From: JAIBJN01 sp963784175
Lineage (GTDB): Bacteria > Actinomycetota > Thermoleophilia > Gaiellales > Gaiellaceae
Assembly: GCA_963784175.1 (NCBI GenBank)
Contig: CAWAQJ010000018.1
Span: 1-64,000 of the forward strand
Direction of reading: 5' to 3'
DNA length: 64,000 nucleotides
The position numbers and the translations under genes are program-made. The first letter of the stretch is position 1, and each line of letters opens with the position of its first letter. Under the pieces are notes generated by a model that was not told the origin of the DNA, searched no databases, and worked only from the letters and a program-made list of their open reading frames with translations. This document shows positions 8,475 through 17,572 of the stretch, in pieces.

Positions 8475-9804
8475 CGCCGCCGAAGTAGTGGTGGAGCTCG
8501 CTCCACAGGCGCACGTCGTATCCCTCGCCCTCGAGCGCGACGATTGCCGCTTCCTCGAACCCGGGCTCCAGATGAACGATCGTTCCCGTCGAGTGGAGCC
8601 GGGGACGGTCGACCGCCTCCTGCGCGGACAGATCCTGGTCCAGGATTCCCGAGAGCACCTGCGCCAGGGCGGGGCGGAGGCGCGTCCCGCCCGCCGCGCC
8701 GGCCCCCAGGACGAGGCCGTCCGCGTCGAGCGCGATCGTGGGCGACATCATGCTGGCCATGCGCCCGCCCGGCTCGAGCGGGCCGATGAGCAGATCGGAT
8801 TCGCCGAGCATGCTGTTCAGGTGGACGTCGTAGCCGGGCAGGAAGTCCCCTGACCCGAGCCCCAGGCTCGTCGTGAGCACGCAGGCGTTCCCGTCCCGGT
8901 CGACGACCGTCAGGTTCGTCGTGTGCTCGTACGTGCGGCCGCTGTAGAGCGGCGCGGCGAGCACACGGGCGAACGTCAGCGCCCGGTCGGCCGGAGAGGC
9001 GTCGCGGAGCGGGGGCAGGGCCGCCAGCGTGTCGACGAGCTGCGAGAGGCCGCCGCGCGTCTGGACCCGGACGCCGGCGTAGGGCGCCTCGACGGGCTCG
9101 AGCCAGACGACCTCGTAGGCGCCCAGGTCGTCCGGCGTCACGAGGCCCTCGCGCTCCTCCATCAGCGCGAGCAGCGCCTTCGCCATCGTCCCTTCGTAGA
9201 ACGTTCGGGCGCCCTCATCGGCGATGACCTCGAGCGCCGCCGCGAGCCCGGGCTGCTCCAGGCGGTCGCCCTCCTCGAGCAGACGGCCGCCCGGCGCGTA
9301 GATCCGCCCGCCCTCCCGCATCGTCATGACCGGGGCGAGCATGGCCAGGCACTTCGCGTGCGCCAGTGGCATGGAGACTCCCGACCGCGCCAGGCGGATC
9401 GCCGGCTCCACGAGCCGCTCCCAGGGGAGCACGCCCGCGCGGCGCCAGAGCTCCTCAAGCCCTGCAGGCACTCCCGGAACCGCGCACGTCGCTGCCCCGA
9501 CGAAGTAGTGCACGAGCTCCTCGCCGAAAGGCACCGCCAGCTCCTCGAGCTCGGGCGATTGCCGGGGGCGGCCGAGGCCGGGCACGGCGACGAAGAAGTC
9601 GAGGATCTCAGCCCGGTCGCTGCCCGCGTCGAGCCACGCCGCGTACCCGCCTCCGAGGATCCCGGTCATGACCGTTTCCGCCACGCAGGAAGCGAGCGCA
9701 GCCGCGACGGCAGCGTCGGCGGCCGTGCCGCCGTCCGCGAGGATCTCCAGGCCCGCCTCAGCCGTAGCCGGGTGGCCCGCGGCTACGCCGGGGGGTACGG
9801 ACAC
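8404..9804 (-). CDS. Gamma-glutamyltransferase family protein
   Basis: A 466-residue Ntn-hydrolase of the gamma-glutamyltranspeptidase family, which cleaves or transfers gamma-glutamyl groups from glutathione-like substrates. The N-terminal block GVAAGHPATAEAGLEIL and the GGTAADAAVAAALA motif are typical. The predicted self-processing threonine lies in EHTTNLTVVDRDGN (about residue 293), followed by LGLGSGDFLPGY and HLNSMLGE. It is shorter than classical GGTs (530-580), so it may be one of the GGT-like hydrolases. I chose the GTG at 9804 because it directly precedes the conserved start, 22 bases from divergent rpsO. No clear signal peptide. Confidence 0.85.
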   Translation of the reverse strand: MSVPPGVAAGHPATAEAGLEILADGGTAADAAVAAALASCVAETVMTGILGGGYAAWLDAGSDRAEILDFFVAVPGLGRPRQSPELEELAVPFGEELVHYFVGAATCAVPGVPAGLEELWRRAGVLPWERLVEPAIRLARSGVSMPLAHAKCLAMLAPVMTMREGGRIYAPGGRLLEEGDRLEQPGLAAALEVIADEGARTFYEGTMAKALLALMEEREGLVTPDDLGAYEVVWLEPVEAPYAGVRVQTRGGLSQLVDTLAALPPLRDASPADRALTFARVLAAPLYSGRTYEHTTNLTVVDRDGNACVLTTSLGLGSGDFLPGYDVHLNSMLGESDLLIGPLEPGGRMASMMSPTIALDADGLVLGAGAAGGTRLRPALAQVLSGILDQDLSAQEAVDRPRLHSTGTIVHLEPGFEEAAIVALEGEGYDVRLWSELHHYFGGVSAVARAGAAADPRRSGSALSLP

Positions 9805-9825
9805 CTTTGCTAGCCTACGTCCGTC

Positions 9826-10095
9826 GTGACCCTCACGAAGGACGCAAAGCAAGAGATTTTCGACCGCCACGGCAGCAACGGGGCGGACACCGGGTCCCCG
9901 CAGGTACAGATCGCGCTCCTCACAAGGCGCATCGAAGAGCTCACCGAGCACCTGCGGACACACCGGAAGGACCACCACTCGCGCCGCGGGCTCCTCAAGC
10001 TCGTCGGGCAGCGACGTCGGCTTCTCAACTACCTGCAGAAGCGCGACCTCGAGGGCTACCGAGCCCTCATCAAAGAGCTCGGCCTCAGGAGGTAG
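9826..10095 (+). CDS. rpsO: 30S ribosomal protein S15
   Basis: An 89-residue S15, a primary 16S rRNA binder that organises the central domain of the 30S subunit. The family motif is clear (DTGSPQVQIALLTRRI, then HRKDHHSRRGLLKLVGQRRRLLNYL). The start is GTG at 9826. It precedes pnp as in most bacteria, with a hairpin in the 137-base gap. The promoter must lie in or near the short divergent gap with the gamma-glutamyltransferase gene. Confidence 0.97.
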   Translation: MTLTKDAKQEIFDRHGSNGADTGSPQVQIALLTRRIEELTEHLRTHRKDHHSRRGLLKLVGQRRRLLNYLQKRDLEGYRALIKELGLRR

Positions 10096-10159
10096 GCGGA
10101 AGCAGCTCCCACACCGCCGCCCACCAAGGGCCAAACGACCCCCGGGAGACCGGGTGGAA

Positions 10160-10197
10160 GTTTGAGGGAGCTCCGTCCGGCGGGGACTGCCTCAAAC
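10160..10197 (+). promoter_or_regulatory. rpsO-pnp intergenic hairpin
   Basis: An exact 8-bp inverted repeat, GTTTGAGG (10160-10167) and CCTCAAAC (10190-10197), encloses a 22-base GC-rich loop. It lies between the rpsO stop and the pnp Shine-Dalgarno sequence (AGGAGGA, 10224-10230). There is no T-run, so an intrinsic terminator is unlikely. In E. coli the matching interval carries an RNase III site through which PNPase controls its own mRNA. A similar processing role here is inference. Confidence 0.45.
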
Positions 10198-10232
10198 CTC
10201 CGCCTCCGTCTCCCGTAGGAGATAGGAGGAAC

Positions 10233-12720
10233 ATGAGCACGATCGCACCAGAAAAGACTTCGGTCTCGGTGACCGCTGGGCGCAGTGAGATCACCATGGA
10301 GACCGGCCACCTTGCCAAGCAGGCCGACGGCGCCGTCGTCCTGCGGAGCGGGGACACAATGATCCTCGCCACGGCGACGGGTCGCCTCGAGGCACGGGAG
10401 GGCGCGGACTTCTTCCCGCTCACCGTCGACGTCGAGGAACGCATGTACGCGGCCGGGAAGATCCCCGGCGGCTTCTTCAAGCGCGAGGGACGCCCGACCG
10501 AGAAGGCGATCCTCACCGCCCGCATGATCGACCGCCCGATCCGGCCGCTCTGGCCGAAGGGCTTCCGGAACGAGGTGCAGGTCATCTGCACCACGCTTTC
10601 GGCCGATCTCGTCACGCCATACGACATCCTCTGCATCAACGGCGCGTCGGCGGCGCTGATGATCTCGCCGCTGCCGTTCCAGGGCCCGGTGGGCGCCGTC
10701 CGCATCGCCCTGATCGACGGCGAGCTCGTCATCAACCCGTCGCTCCCCGAGGTCGAGGACTCCGACCTCGACCTGATCGTCGTCGGCACGAAGGAAGGCC
10801 TGACGATGGTGGAGGCCGGCGCTGCGGAGGTGCCCGAGGAGAAGCTGCTCGAGGCATTCGACATCGCCCACGTCGAGATCCGCAAGCTCTGCGAGGCCCA
10901 GGAAGACCTGCGGCGTCAGGTCGGCAAGCCGAAGTGGCTCGACGTCGACCTGACCGAGGAGCTCGACAGCGCCCATGGCGAGCGCATCGCGTCGCGCATC
11001 TCGAGCGACGGTCTGCGCGAGGGCGCGGCCGCCGTCGTCGAGCTCGTGGAGGAGCTCTGCCCGCCGCTCACGATCGACTCCACCGAGGAGGACATCGTCC
11101 GCGAGACGCAGGTTCGCTCGAGCCTCGACGCCATCCTCGAACGGCGCCGCCTCGAGGCCGTCCTCGGCGCAGTGCGCGAGCAGTTCGAGGACGGGCTCCG
11201 CGCTCTCACGGAGGCCGAGCAGGACTCGAAGCAGCTCAAGTCGGCCAAGCGCGCGCTGCTCTACGACAACATCATCGAATCGGTCGATCTGCCGTTCCCG
11301 GTCGGCCCCGCCACGGTCGAGGGTGAAGCCCCGGCCGTGAAGGACAATCTCACCCGCAACTACGTCAAGAAGGCCGCCGAGGCCATCTACAAGGAGCTGA
11401 TCCGCCGGAAGATCGCCGTCGAGAAGCGGCGCCCCGACGGGCGCGGCACGGACGAGATCCGGCCGATCGCATGCGAGGTCGGGCATCAGCCCGCGCACGC
11501 ACGGCTCGGCGCTGTTCATCCGCGGAGAGACGCAGATCCTCACGCTCCTCACGCTGGGCACCGCAAAGGAGGGGCAGCGCATCGACGACCTCTCCCTCGA
11601 GTCGGAGCGCCGCTACATGCACCACTACAACTTCCCGCCCTACTCGGTCGGGGAGACGGGCTTCATGCGAGGCCCGAAGCGGCGCGACATCGGCCACGGC
11701 GCCCTTGCCCAGCGCGCGCTCGAGCCGGTTATCCCGACCACTGACGAGTTCCCGTACACGATCCGTCTCGTCTCGGAGACGCTCGAGTCGAACGGCTCGT
11801 CGTCGATGGGCTCGGTCTGCGGCTCGACGCTCGCGCTGATGGACGCAGGCGTGCCGATCAAGCGGCCGGTCAGCGGCATCGCGATGGGCCTCGTCAAGGA
11901 GGGCGACGACTACGTCATCCTCACCGACATCCAGGGCGCCGAGGACCACCTCGGCGACATGGACTTCAAGGTCGCCGGCACACGCGAGGGAATCACCGCG
12001 CTTCAGATGGACATCAAGATCACCGGCGTCACGCAGGAGATCATGAGCAGCGCGCTCGCTCAGGCGAAGCAGGCGCGCGAGGCCATCCTCGAGAAGATGG
12101 CGGAGGCTCTGTCCGAGTCGCGCGAGGAGCTCGCGGCGCACGCCCCGCGGATCACGTCGATCTCGATCGACCCCGAGCAGATCGGCCTCATCATCGGCAA
12201 GGGCGGCGAGACGATCCGCGGCCTCGAGTCCGACTACGAGGTGCAGATCGACATCGAGGAGGACGGGACGATCCTCATCTACGCCACCGAGGGCGAGAAG
12301 GCCGACGCCGCGATCGCGGCCATCCAGGGCCTGACCAAGGAGCCCGAGGTGGGGGACACGTACACCGGCAAGGTCGTGAAGACGACCGACTTCGGCGCCT
12401 TCGTCGAGCTCAAGAAGGGCACCGACGGCCTCCTCCACGTCTCGAACGTGGGGCCGGGCCGCGTGGGTCACATCGAGGACGTCATCAGCCGCGGAGACGT
12501 GCTGGACGTCGTCGTGCAAGAGGTCGACAAGGCCCGCGGCCGGATCGGTCTCAAGCTCGTCGGCAAGCACGAGAACGGCACCGTCGTTCAGCCCGAGGAG
12601 CTCATCGAGCGGGCGAAGGACGCTCCGCCGCGCGAGCGGCGCGAGCGCGACGGCGACCGCGGACCACGGCGCGGCGGCGGCGACCGTGGCCGCGGCCGCG
12701 GCCGGCGAGACGACGGCTAG
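10233..12720 (+). CDS. pnp: Polyribonucleotide nucleotidyltransferase PNPase (one-base frameshift)
   Basis: PNPase is a phosphorolytic 3'-5' exoribonuclease. The first part (from ATG 10233, SD AGGAGGA) carries the first RNase PH domain and the helical domain up to DEIRPIACEVG. The frame then shifts: the second RNase PH core (SPRTHGSALFIRGETQ, then YNFPPYSVGE), the KH domain (GLIIGKGGETIRGLE) and the S1 domain continue in another frame to 12720, ending in an Arg/Gly/Asp-rich tail. Dropping one G from the GGG at 11481-11483 restores the expected sequence exactly. As written no full-length enzyme can be made. A sequencing or assembly indel is more likely than true loss, because both halves are well conserved. 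Confidence 0.9.
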
Positions 12721-12723
12721 CTC

Positions 12724-13317
12724 CTAGCTGGTAGGAACGCGAAGCTGCGCGGGCCGTCCCTCGGGGACGGTCCGCTCGCTTCGGAGCCGCAGGAACATGC
12801 GTGTGAGGCGCCCGAGCGCGTACTCGTAGACGGCGGCGCCGAGGTTGGTGCCGGCCAGGAAGACGAGCGCGTCGTTGGACGAGACCGAATCGCTGACGAC
12901 GGCGGCTCCGAACGCGCCCGCGTAGTAGGGGATCTCCTTGACCAACTCGGTGGCGACGTACCCCGCCTGCGACGCCAGCCGGCGCGCTCGCGCGCTCTTC
13001 CGGCCGAGGCCGGCCAGATCGTACGCGGCCTTCGAGAGCGCGCTCGTACTCGTGCCCGTCTCTTCGAGCAGTCGCCAGTTCGCGGCGAGGTTGACCCGGA
13101 GGCCGGCGCCCCAGACGACGTACGTGGCGGCGAGGAACGCCACGACGAGCCAGTGATCGGCGCCGCGGAGCGGTTGGGCGGCGGCCAGGGCAACGCCGGC
13201 CGCGGTGGCGAAGGCGTCGAGCAGATAGGTGGAGGCGACGGTCGCGGCGAGCGTTACTGCCCAGCGCTTCGTCCGGGAGAACTCGCTTCGGGGCGCTGAA
13301 GGGGAGGGAGGATCCAC
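12724..13317 (-). CDS. Predicted membrane protein of unknown function
   Basis: A 197-residue protein I do not recognise. It has about four hydrophobic segments (roughly residues 20-45, 52-75, 125-145 and 150-172), with a soluble Ala/Arg-rich loop between the second and third. Charged residues at both ends suggest cytoplasmic termini. It begins with GTG at 13317, only seven bases from one edge of a 25-bp palindrome shared with the divergent TetR-type regulator. That layout makes it the likely regulated target. Its stop lies four bases past the convergent pnp stop. Confidence 0.65.
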   Translation of the reverse strand: MDPPSPSAPRSEFSRTKRWAVTLAATVASTYLLDAFATAAGVALAAAQPLRGADHWLVVAFLAATYVVWGAGLRVNLAANWRLLEETGTSTSALSKAAYDLAGLGRKSARARRLASQAGYVATELVKEIPYYAGAFGAAVVSDSVSSNDALVFLAGTNLGAAVYEYALGRLTRMFLRLRSERTVPEGRPAQLRVPTS

Positions 13318-13323
13318 GACGAA

Positions 13324-13348
13324 TTACGTACGTACCGTACGTACGTAA
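13324..13348. promoter_or_regulatory. 25-bp perfect palindrome, probable operator of the TetR-type regulator
   Basis: Two 12-base arms, TTACGTACGTAC (13324-13335) and GTACGTACGTAA (13337-13348), flank a single central C and are exact reverse complements. The site lies in the 69-base gap between the divergent membrane-protein and TetR-type genes. TetR dimers typically bind such palindromes and repress both directions. Assignment to this regulator is inference from position. Confidence 0.7.
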
Positions 13349-13386
13349 ACTAGAACGGATTGTTACAAATGTCAAGGAGGGACACC

Positions 13387-14109
13387 GTGGCTTCGAGTTC
13401 GCGTAAACGCTCGACGCTTCCCCGGGACGAGGCGCGCCGGCGCTATGTCGAGATCGGAGAGCGTGTGGTTCTCGAGCAAGTTCGGACCGACGCGCGCCGC
13501 TTCGACCAGGAGTCGATCGCCGTCGGCCCGTTCGCCCGCCTCGACGCCGGAGCGGTCGCAGCGCGCGAAGGAAAGACCCGAGGCGCCGTCACGAACCTGT
13601 TCGGAAGTCAGTCCGCGTTCCAGGCAGAGACGATGGCGCTGGCGCTCAACACCTGGGAGTTCATCGAGCGGATCGAGTATCCGGACCCCGCCGCGTTCGA
13701 GACGGTCGACGAATGGGTGGACGCCTTCTTCGCCGGCGAATCAGCCAGGGGCCCAGTGCACCGCGCCGACCCTGAGGTGACCTACGCCTCGCTCTGGGCG
13801 CTCTGGCTGAGCACGGTTCCCTACGGCCTGTGGAGCGAACGGGCAAGCGCGCCTGGCCTCGAAGAGCAGCTTCAGCACCTCCAGCACCTCGAGCAGGTGC
13901 TCGGAAGTGCCCTCGATCGCTTCCACCTCAAGCTGCGCGAGGGGACGACCCTCCGCGATCTCGCCTCGGCGATCGCAAGCCTGACCGAAGGCGTGTGGCT
14001 CAACCAGTGCCTCACCCGGACGCATCCCTCCGACCCGTCGCAGCCCGTCGCCGAGCTCCTGCGCCGCTCGGGGCGCCTGCTCTGGGCAGGGGCGACGGTC
14101 CCGCGCTAA
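13387..14109 (+). CDS. TetR/AcrR-type transcriptional regulator
   Basis: A 240-residue regulator. After a basic N-terminal arm, the helix-turn-helix is visible as LDAGAVAAREGKTRGAV followed by TNLFGSQSAFQAE (about residues 50-80), matching the TetR pattern. The remaining helical domain (Trp- and Leu-rich) would bind a ligand and dimerise. The GTG at 13387 is chosen because AAGGAGG lies six bases upstream; an upstream TTG/ATG in frame is less likely. A perfect palindrome lies 39 bases upstream, so autoregulation is probable. The ligand is unknown. Confidence 0.8.
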   Translation: MASSSRKRSTLPRDEARRRYVEIGERVVLEQVRTDARRFDQESIAVGPFARLDAGAVAAREGKTRGAVTNLFGSQSAFQAETMALALNTWEFIERIEYPDPAAFETVDEWVDAFFAGESARGPVHRADPEVTYASLWALWLSTVPYGLWSERASAPGLEEQLQHLQHLEQVLGSALDRFHLKLREGTTLRDLASAIASLTEGVWLNQCLTRTHPSDPSQPVAELLRRSGRLLWAGATVPR

Positions 14110-14113
14110 CGCA

Positions 14114-15019
14114 TCAGTCTGCCCGCGAGCGCTGGGCGAGCGCGACGCCGCCGAGGATGAGCGCGCCGCCGACCGCGAGCCAGACGGTGATCGGCTCGTC
14201 GAGGAAGAGCGCGCCCATGAGCACGGCGAGCGCGGGGATCGCGTAGGTGTAGGACACGGCCCGCGTGGGCCCGAGCCCGCGCAACCCGACGTTCCAGGCC
14301 GCGTAGCCGAAGAGGGTGCAGACGACGCCGAGGTAGAGAATCAGCGAGGCAGAGCTCGCGGACATCTCCGCCACCGCGTCCACGGTGGAGGGCCGCACGA
14401 AAGGGACGAGCCCGAGCATGCCGACGAGGCTCGAAGCGGCCGTGAGCGCCAGCAGCCCGTACCGCTGGAGCAGCGGCTGGAGGAGGACGTTGTAGAGCGC
14501 GAACGCGACCGGCGCGCCGATCACGATCAGCGGCCCCTTCGCGTTGGCGAACGAGAGCTCGGCGCCCGCGCCGAGGAGGACGACAACCGCAACGCCGGCA
14601 AAGGCGACAGCGAGCCCGGCGATCCTGCGAGGCCCGGCGCGTTCGAGACCGAGCGCGGCCGCGAGCAGGAGCGTCAGCGCGGGGGAGAGGGCGACCACGA
14701 GCGCCGCCGTCCCCGATGTCGTGTACTTCGTGCCGATGTTCAGGGACATGTGGTAGCCGGTGACCACGGCCACGCCCGCCAGCCCGAGCCGCACCGCGTC
14801 GCGCCTGGTCAGCCCCGGAAGGCCGCCCGCGGCCCAGAGCAGCAGCGCGAAGCCGGGTGCGGCCACCGCGTAGCGGAGGATCGCGATGTCCGGGGCTGCC
14901 ACACCCCTGTCGAGCAACACCTTGATCGCGGAGAACGAGCCGGCCCAGAAGACGACCACGAGCACCAGCGCGACGTGCGCCGAGGCCGTCCTGCGCGCGA
15001 GGGGGAGGGCGGTGTCCAT
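14114..15019 (-). CDS. EamA/DMT-family transporter
   Basis: A 301-residue integral membrane protein with about ten hydrophobic segments arranged as two EamA repeats. The first repeat starts with LVLVVVFWAGSFSAIK, the second near PLIVIGAPVAFALYNVLL. These proteins export metabolites such as amino acids, but the substrate cannot be deduced. The end YLGVVCTLFGYAAWNVGLRGLG followed by ALFLDEPIT is typical of the family. The gene converges on the TetR-type regulator and diverges from the flavoprotein gene. Confidence 0.88.
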   Translation of the reverse strand: MDTALPLARRTASAHVALVLVVVFWAGSFSAIKVLLDRGVAAPDIAILRYAVAAPGFALLLWAAGGLPGLTRRDAVRLGLAGVAVVTGYHMSLNIGTKYTTSGTAALVVALSPALTLLLAAALGLERAGPRRIAGLAVAFAGVAVVVLLGAGAELSFANAKGPLIVIGAPVAFALYNVLLQPLLQRYGLLALTAASSLVGMLGLVPFVRPSTVDAVAEMSASSASLILYLGVVCTLFGYAAWNVGLRGLGPTRAVSYTYAIPALAVLMGALFLDEPITVWLAVGGALILGGVALAQRSRAD

Positions 15020-15083
15020 CCACGAGTTGTAACCGTCGGGAACCGCTCTACGTGAGATCGCGCACCCAGGCGATAATGGCGCG

Positions 15084-16259
15084 GTGACGCGTTACGACGC
15101 GATCGTCGTCGGTGCCGGCCCGGCCGGCTCGACGTGTGCGCACAGGCTCGCCTCGGCCGGCGCTTCCGTCCTCGTGCTGGACCGCGCGCGCTTCCCGCGC
15201 GACAAGCCGTGCGGCGGCGGCGTCACCGGACGCGCCGCGCGCCTGCTTCCGTTCGCGATCGACACCGTGGTCGAGGACGTGGTCACATCCGTGCGGATGC
15301 GACTGCGCTTCGGCGGCTGGGTCGAGCGCGGTCACGGGGAGCCGTTGGTGCTGATGACCCAGCGACGCCGGCTCGACGCCTACCTCCTGGAGCAGGCCGC
15401 GGGCGCAGGCGCCGAGGTGCGCGACGGCGTGAAGGTGGAGCACGCCCAGGCGGGCCCCGAAGGTGTCGAGGTGACGGCGGGCGGGGAGCGACTGCACGCC
15501 GCGGCGCTCGTGGGCGCCGACGGCGTCAACGGAATCTGCGGCCGGGCGCTGGGGCTCGGCGGAAACCAGGCGATCGGAGTTGCCATAGAAGGCAACGTAG
15601 GCTACGACCGCCTCCGGACAGACGACTATCGCGGGCGCGCCGTGCTGGAGCTCGGCGTCGTCCCCGGGGGGTACGGATGGGTCTTCCCCAAGGGCGACCA
15701 CGTCAACGTCGGCCTGGGCGGCTGGGAGCGTGAGGGGCCGAAGCTCCGAGAGCGGCTGCGCGACCTCTGCGCGGCGCACGGGATCTCCTACGACGATCTC
15801 GAGGGGCTCCGCGGCTACCGGCTCCCGCTGCGCTCGCCAAGCTCCTCGCTCGCCCGCGGGCGTGCGGCGGTCGTCGGCGATGCGGCGGGGCTCGTCGACC
15901 CGGTCTCCGGGGACGGCATGTTCGAGGCTTTTCTCTCCGGAAAGATTGCCTCCGAGGCGGTGCTCGACGTGCTCGCCGGCCGCGCCGAGGGCCTCGAGCC
16001 TTACGGGGAGCGGCTGACCCGCATGCTCGGGACGCACCTCTGGGCCTCGTGGGGCGTGAAGGCCGCACTCGACCGCTTTCCGCGCGCGACTTTCCGCATC
16101 GCGCGTTCCCAAATCGTGTGGCGCACGGTCGAGCGGCTCGTGCGCGGCGACATCGAGGACGTCCGTGGGGCGCGCGGGCTCGCCCGGCCGCCGCTGAAGG
16201 CTTTGGAGGCGCTCGCACGCGTGTCCGGCGACCCGGGCGGAGCCTTCCGCAGGGCGTGA
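15084..16259 (+). CDS. Geranylgeranyl reductase family FAD-dependent oxidoreductase
   Basis: A 391-residue flavoprotein of the geranylgeranyl-reductase group, which hydrogenates isoprenoid chains of quinones, lipids or chlorophyll. The N-terminal Rossmann motif is VVGAGPAGSTCAHRLA (residues 8-23), then LDRARFPRDKPCGGG, the family's PxxKxCGG box. GDAAGLVDPVSGDGM (about residue 270) is the second FAD-binding motif. Menaquinone or polyprenyl saturation is a reasonable guess; the substrate is not shown by the sequence. The gene lies directly upstream of the M16 peptidase. Confidence 0.85.
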   Translation: MTRYDAIVVGAGPAGSTCAHRLASAGASVLVLDRARFPRDKPCGGGVTGRAARLLPFAIDTVVEDVVTSVRMRLRFGGWVERGHGEPLVLMTQRRRLDAYLLEQAAGAGAEVRDGVKVEHAQAGPEGVEVTAGGERLHAAALVGADGVNGICGRALGLGGNQAIGVAIEGNVGYDRLRTDDYRGRAVLELGVVPGGYGWVFPKGDHVNVGLGGWEREGPKLRERLRDLCAAHGISYDDLEGLRGYRLPLRSPSSSLARGRAAVVGDAAGLVDPVSGDGMFEAFLSGKIASEAVLDVLAGRAEGLEPYGERLTRMLGTHLWASWGVKAALDRFPRATFRIARSQIVWRTVERLVRGDIEDVRGARGLARPPLKALEALARVSGDPGGAFRRA

Positions 16260-16276
16260 CGCCCTACCATGCGAGC

Positions 16277-17572
16277 GTGCAGAACTACCTTGTGACCACA
16301 CTCGACGGCGGGACGCGCGTCGTCACCGAGCCGCTCGGCAGCGTTCGCTCGGTCGCGATCGGCCTCTGGATCGGCGCCGGCTCGCGCGACGAGGACGACG
16401 CACACGCCGGCGTCAGCCACTTCCTCGAGCACCTGCTGTTCAAGGGCACCGCGTCCTACTCGGCGCTCGAGATCGCCGAGATCTTCGACACGTTCGGCGG
16501 CGAGCTCAACGCCGCGACGGCGCGCGACTACACGGTGGTCTACGCGCGCGTGCTCGACGAGCACCTCGACACGGCCCTCGACGTCATGACCGACATGGTC
16601 TTCGCGCCGAGCCTCGCCGACCTCGACGCCGAGCGCGAGGTCGTGCTCGAGGAGATCGCCATGGTCGAGGACTCGCCCCAGGAGCTGATCTTCGACCTCG
16701 TCACGAAGGCGGTCTTCGGCGACCATCCGCTCGGCCGGCCGGTGCTCGGCTCGGCAGACGTCATCTCGACGGTCTCGCGCCGCTCGCTCGGCGCGTTCCA
16801 CCGCCGGCGCTACCGGCCCGACAACGTCGTCGTCGCAACGGCGGGCAGCGTCGACCACGACCGTCTCGTCGAGGCCGTCGACCGGATGCGGAAGAAGGCC
16901 GCGGAGCCGCCCGCCCGCCGATCGTCCGTGCGCAGACCGCTCGTCGCGCCACCGCCGCCTGCGCTCGTGTTCCAGCAGAAGGCGACGGAGCAGTACCACG
17001 TCTGCCTCGCCGCCCCGGGAATCGCTCGCTCGGACCGTCGCCGCTTCACGGCGTCCATCCTCGACGGCGTGCTGGGTGGATCGGCCTCGTCCCGCCTCTT
17101 CCAGGAGATCCGCGAGAAGCGCGGCCTCGCCTACGCCGTCTACACGTTCTCGTCGCAGTACGCGGACACGGGACAGATCGGGGTCTACGTGGGAACCCGC
17201 GAGGAGAACCTCGGCGAGTGCCTGCGCATCGTGGCCGAGCAGATCGGCGACATCTCCGAGCACGGCCCGCGGCCCGACGAGCTCGCGCGCGCCAAGGAGA
17301 ACCTCAAGGGCCGGATCATGCTCGCCATGGAGATGACGTCGAACCGGATGAGCCGGCTCGGGAAGTCGCTGATCACGGACAGCGAGCTCCTCGACCTCGA
17401 CCGGATCCTCGCGGAGATCGAGGCGGTCGACGCGGACGGGGTCGCCCAGCTCGCCGAGGTGCTGCTCTCGCCCGAGTCCTTCTCGGTCGCCTCCATCGGG
17501 CCGACCGAGGAGCGCTTCCTCGAAGCCGTCGAGCCGGTCTGTCCCGGTCTCGTGGAGCGCGCCGCCGCGTGA
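16277..17572 (+). CDS. M16-family zinc metallopeptidase (processing-peptidase-like)
   Basis: A 431-residue insulinase-family protease. The inverted zinc motif HFLEH is at about residues 48-52, with the distal glutamate in the EREVVLEEIAM block, and the C-terminal half contains REKRGLAYAVYTF, the second M16 signature. The start GTG 16277 gives the usual QNYLVTTLDGGTRV beginning. An M16 gene (pepR/mlpA) downstream of pnp and upstream of dapB is a conserved order in Gram-positive bacteria. The stop overlaps dapB (GTGA). The physiological substrate is unknown. Confidence 0.93.
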   Translation: MQNYLVTTLDGGTRVVTEPLGSVRSVAIGLWIGAGSRDEDDAHAGVSHFLEHLLFKGTASYSALEIAEIFDTFGGELNAATARDYTVVYARVLDEHLDTALDVMTDMVFAPSLADLDAEREVVLEEIAMVEDSPQELIFDLVTKAVFGDHPLGRPVLGSADVISTVSRRSLGAFHRRRYRPDNVVVATAGSVDHDRLVEAVDRMRKKAAEPPARRSSVRRPLVAPPPPALVFQQKATEQYHVCLAAPGIARSDRRRFTASILDGVLGGSASSRLFQEIREKRGLAYAVYTFSSQYADTGQIGVYVGTREENLGECLRIVAEQIGDISEHGPRPDELARAKENLKGRIMLAMEMTSNRMSRLGKSLITDSELLDLDRILAEIEAVDADGVAQLAEVLLSPESFSVASIGPTEERFLEAVEPVCPGLVERAAA

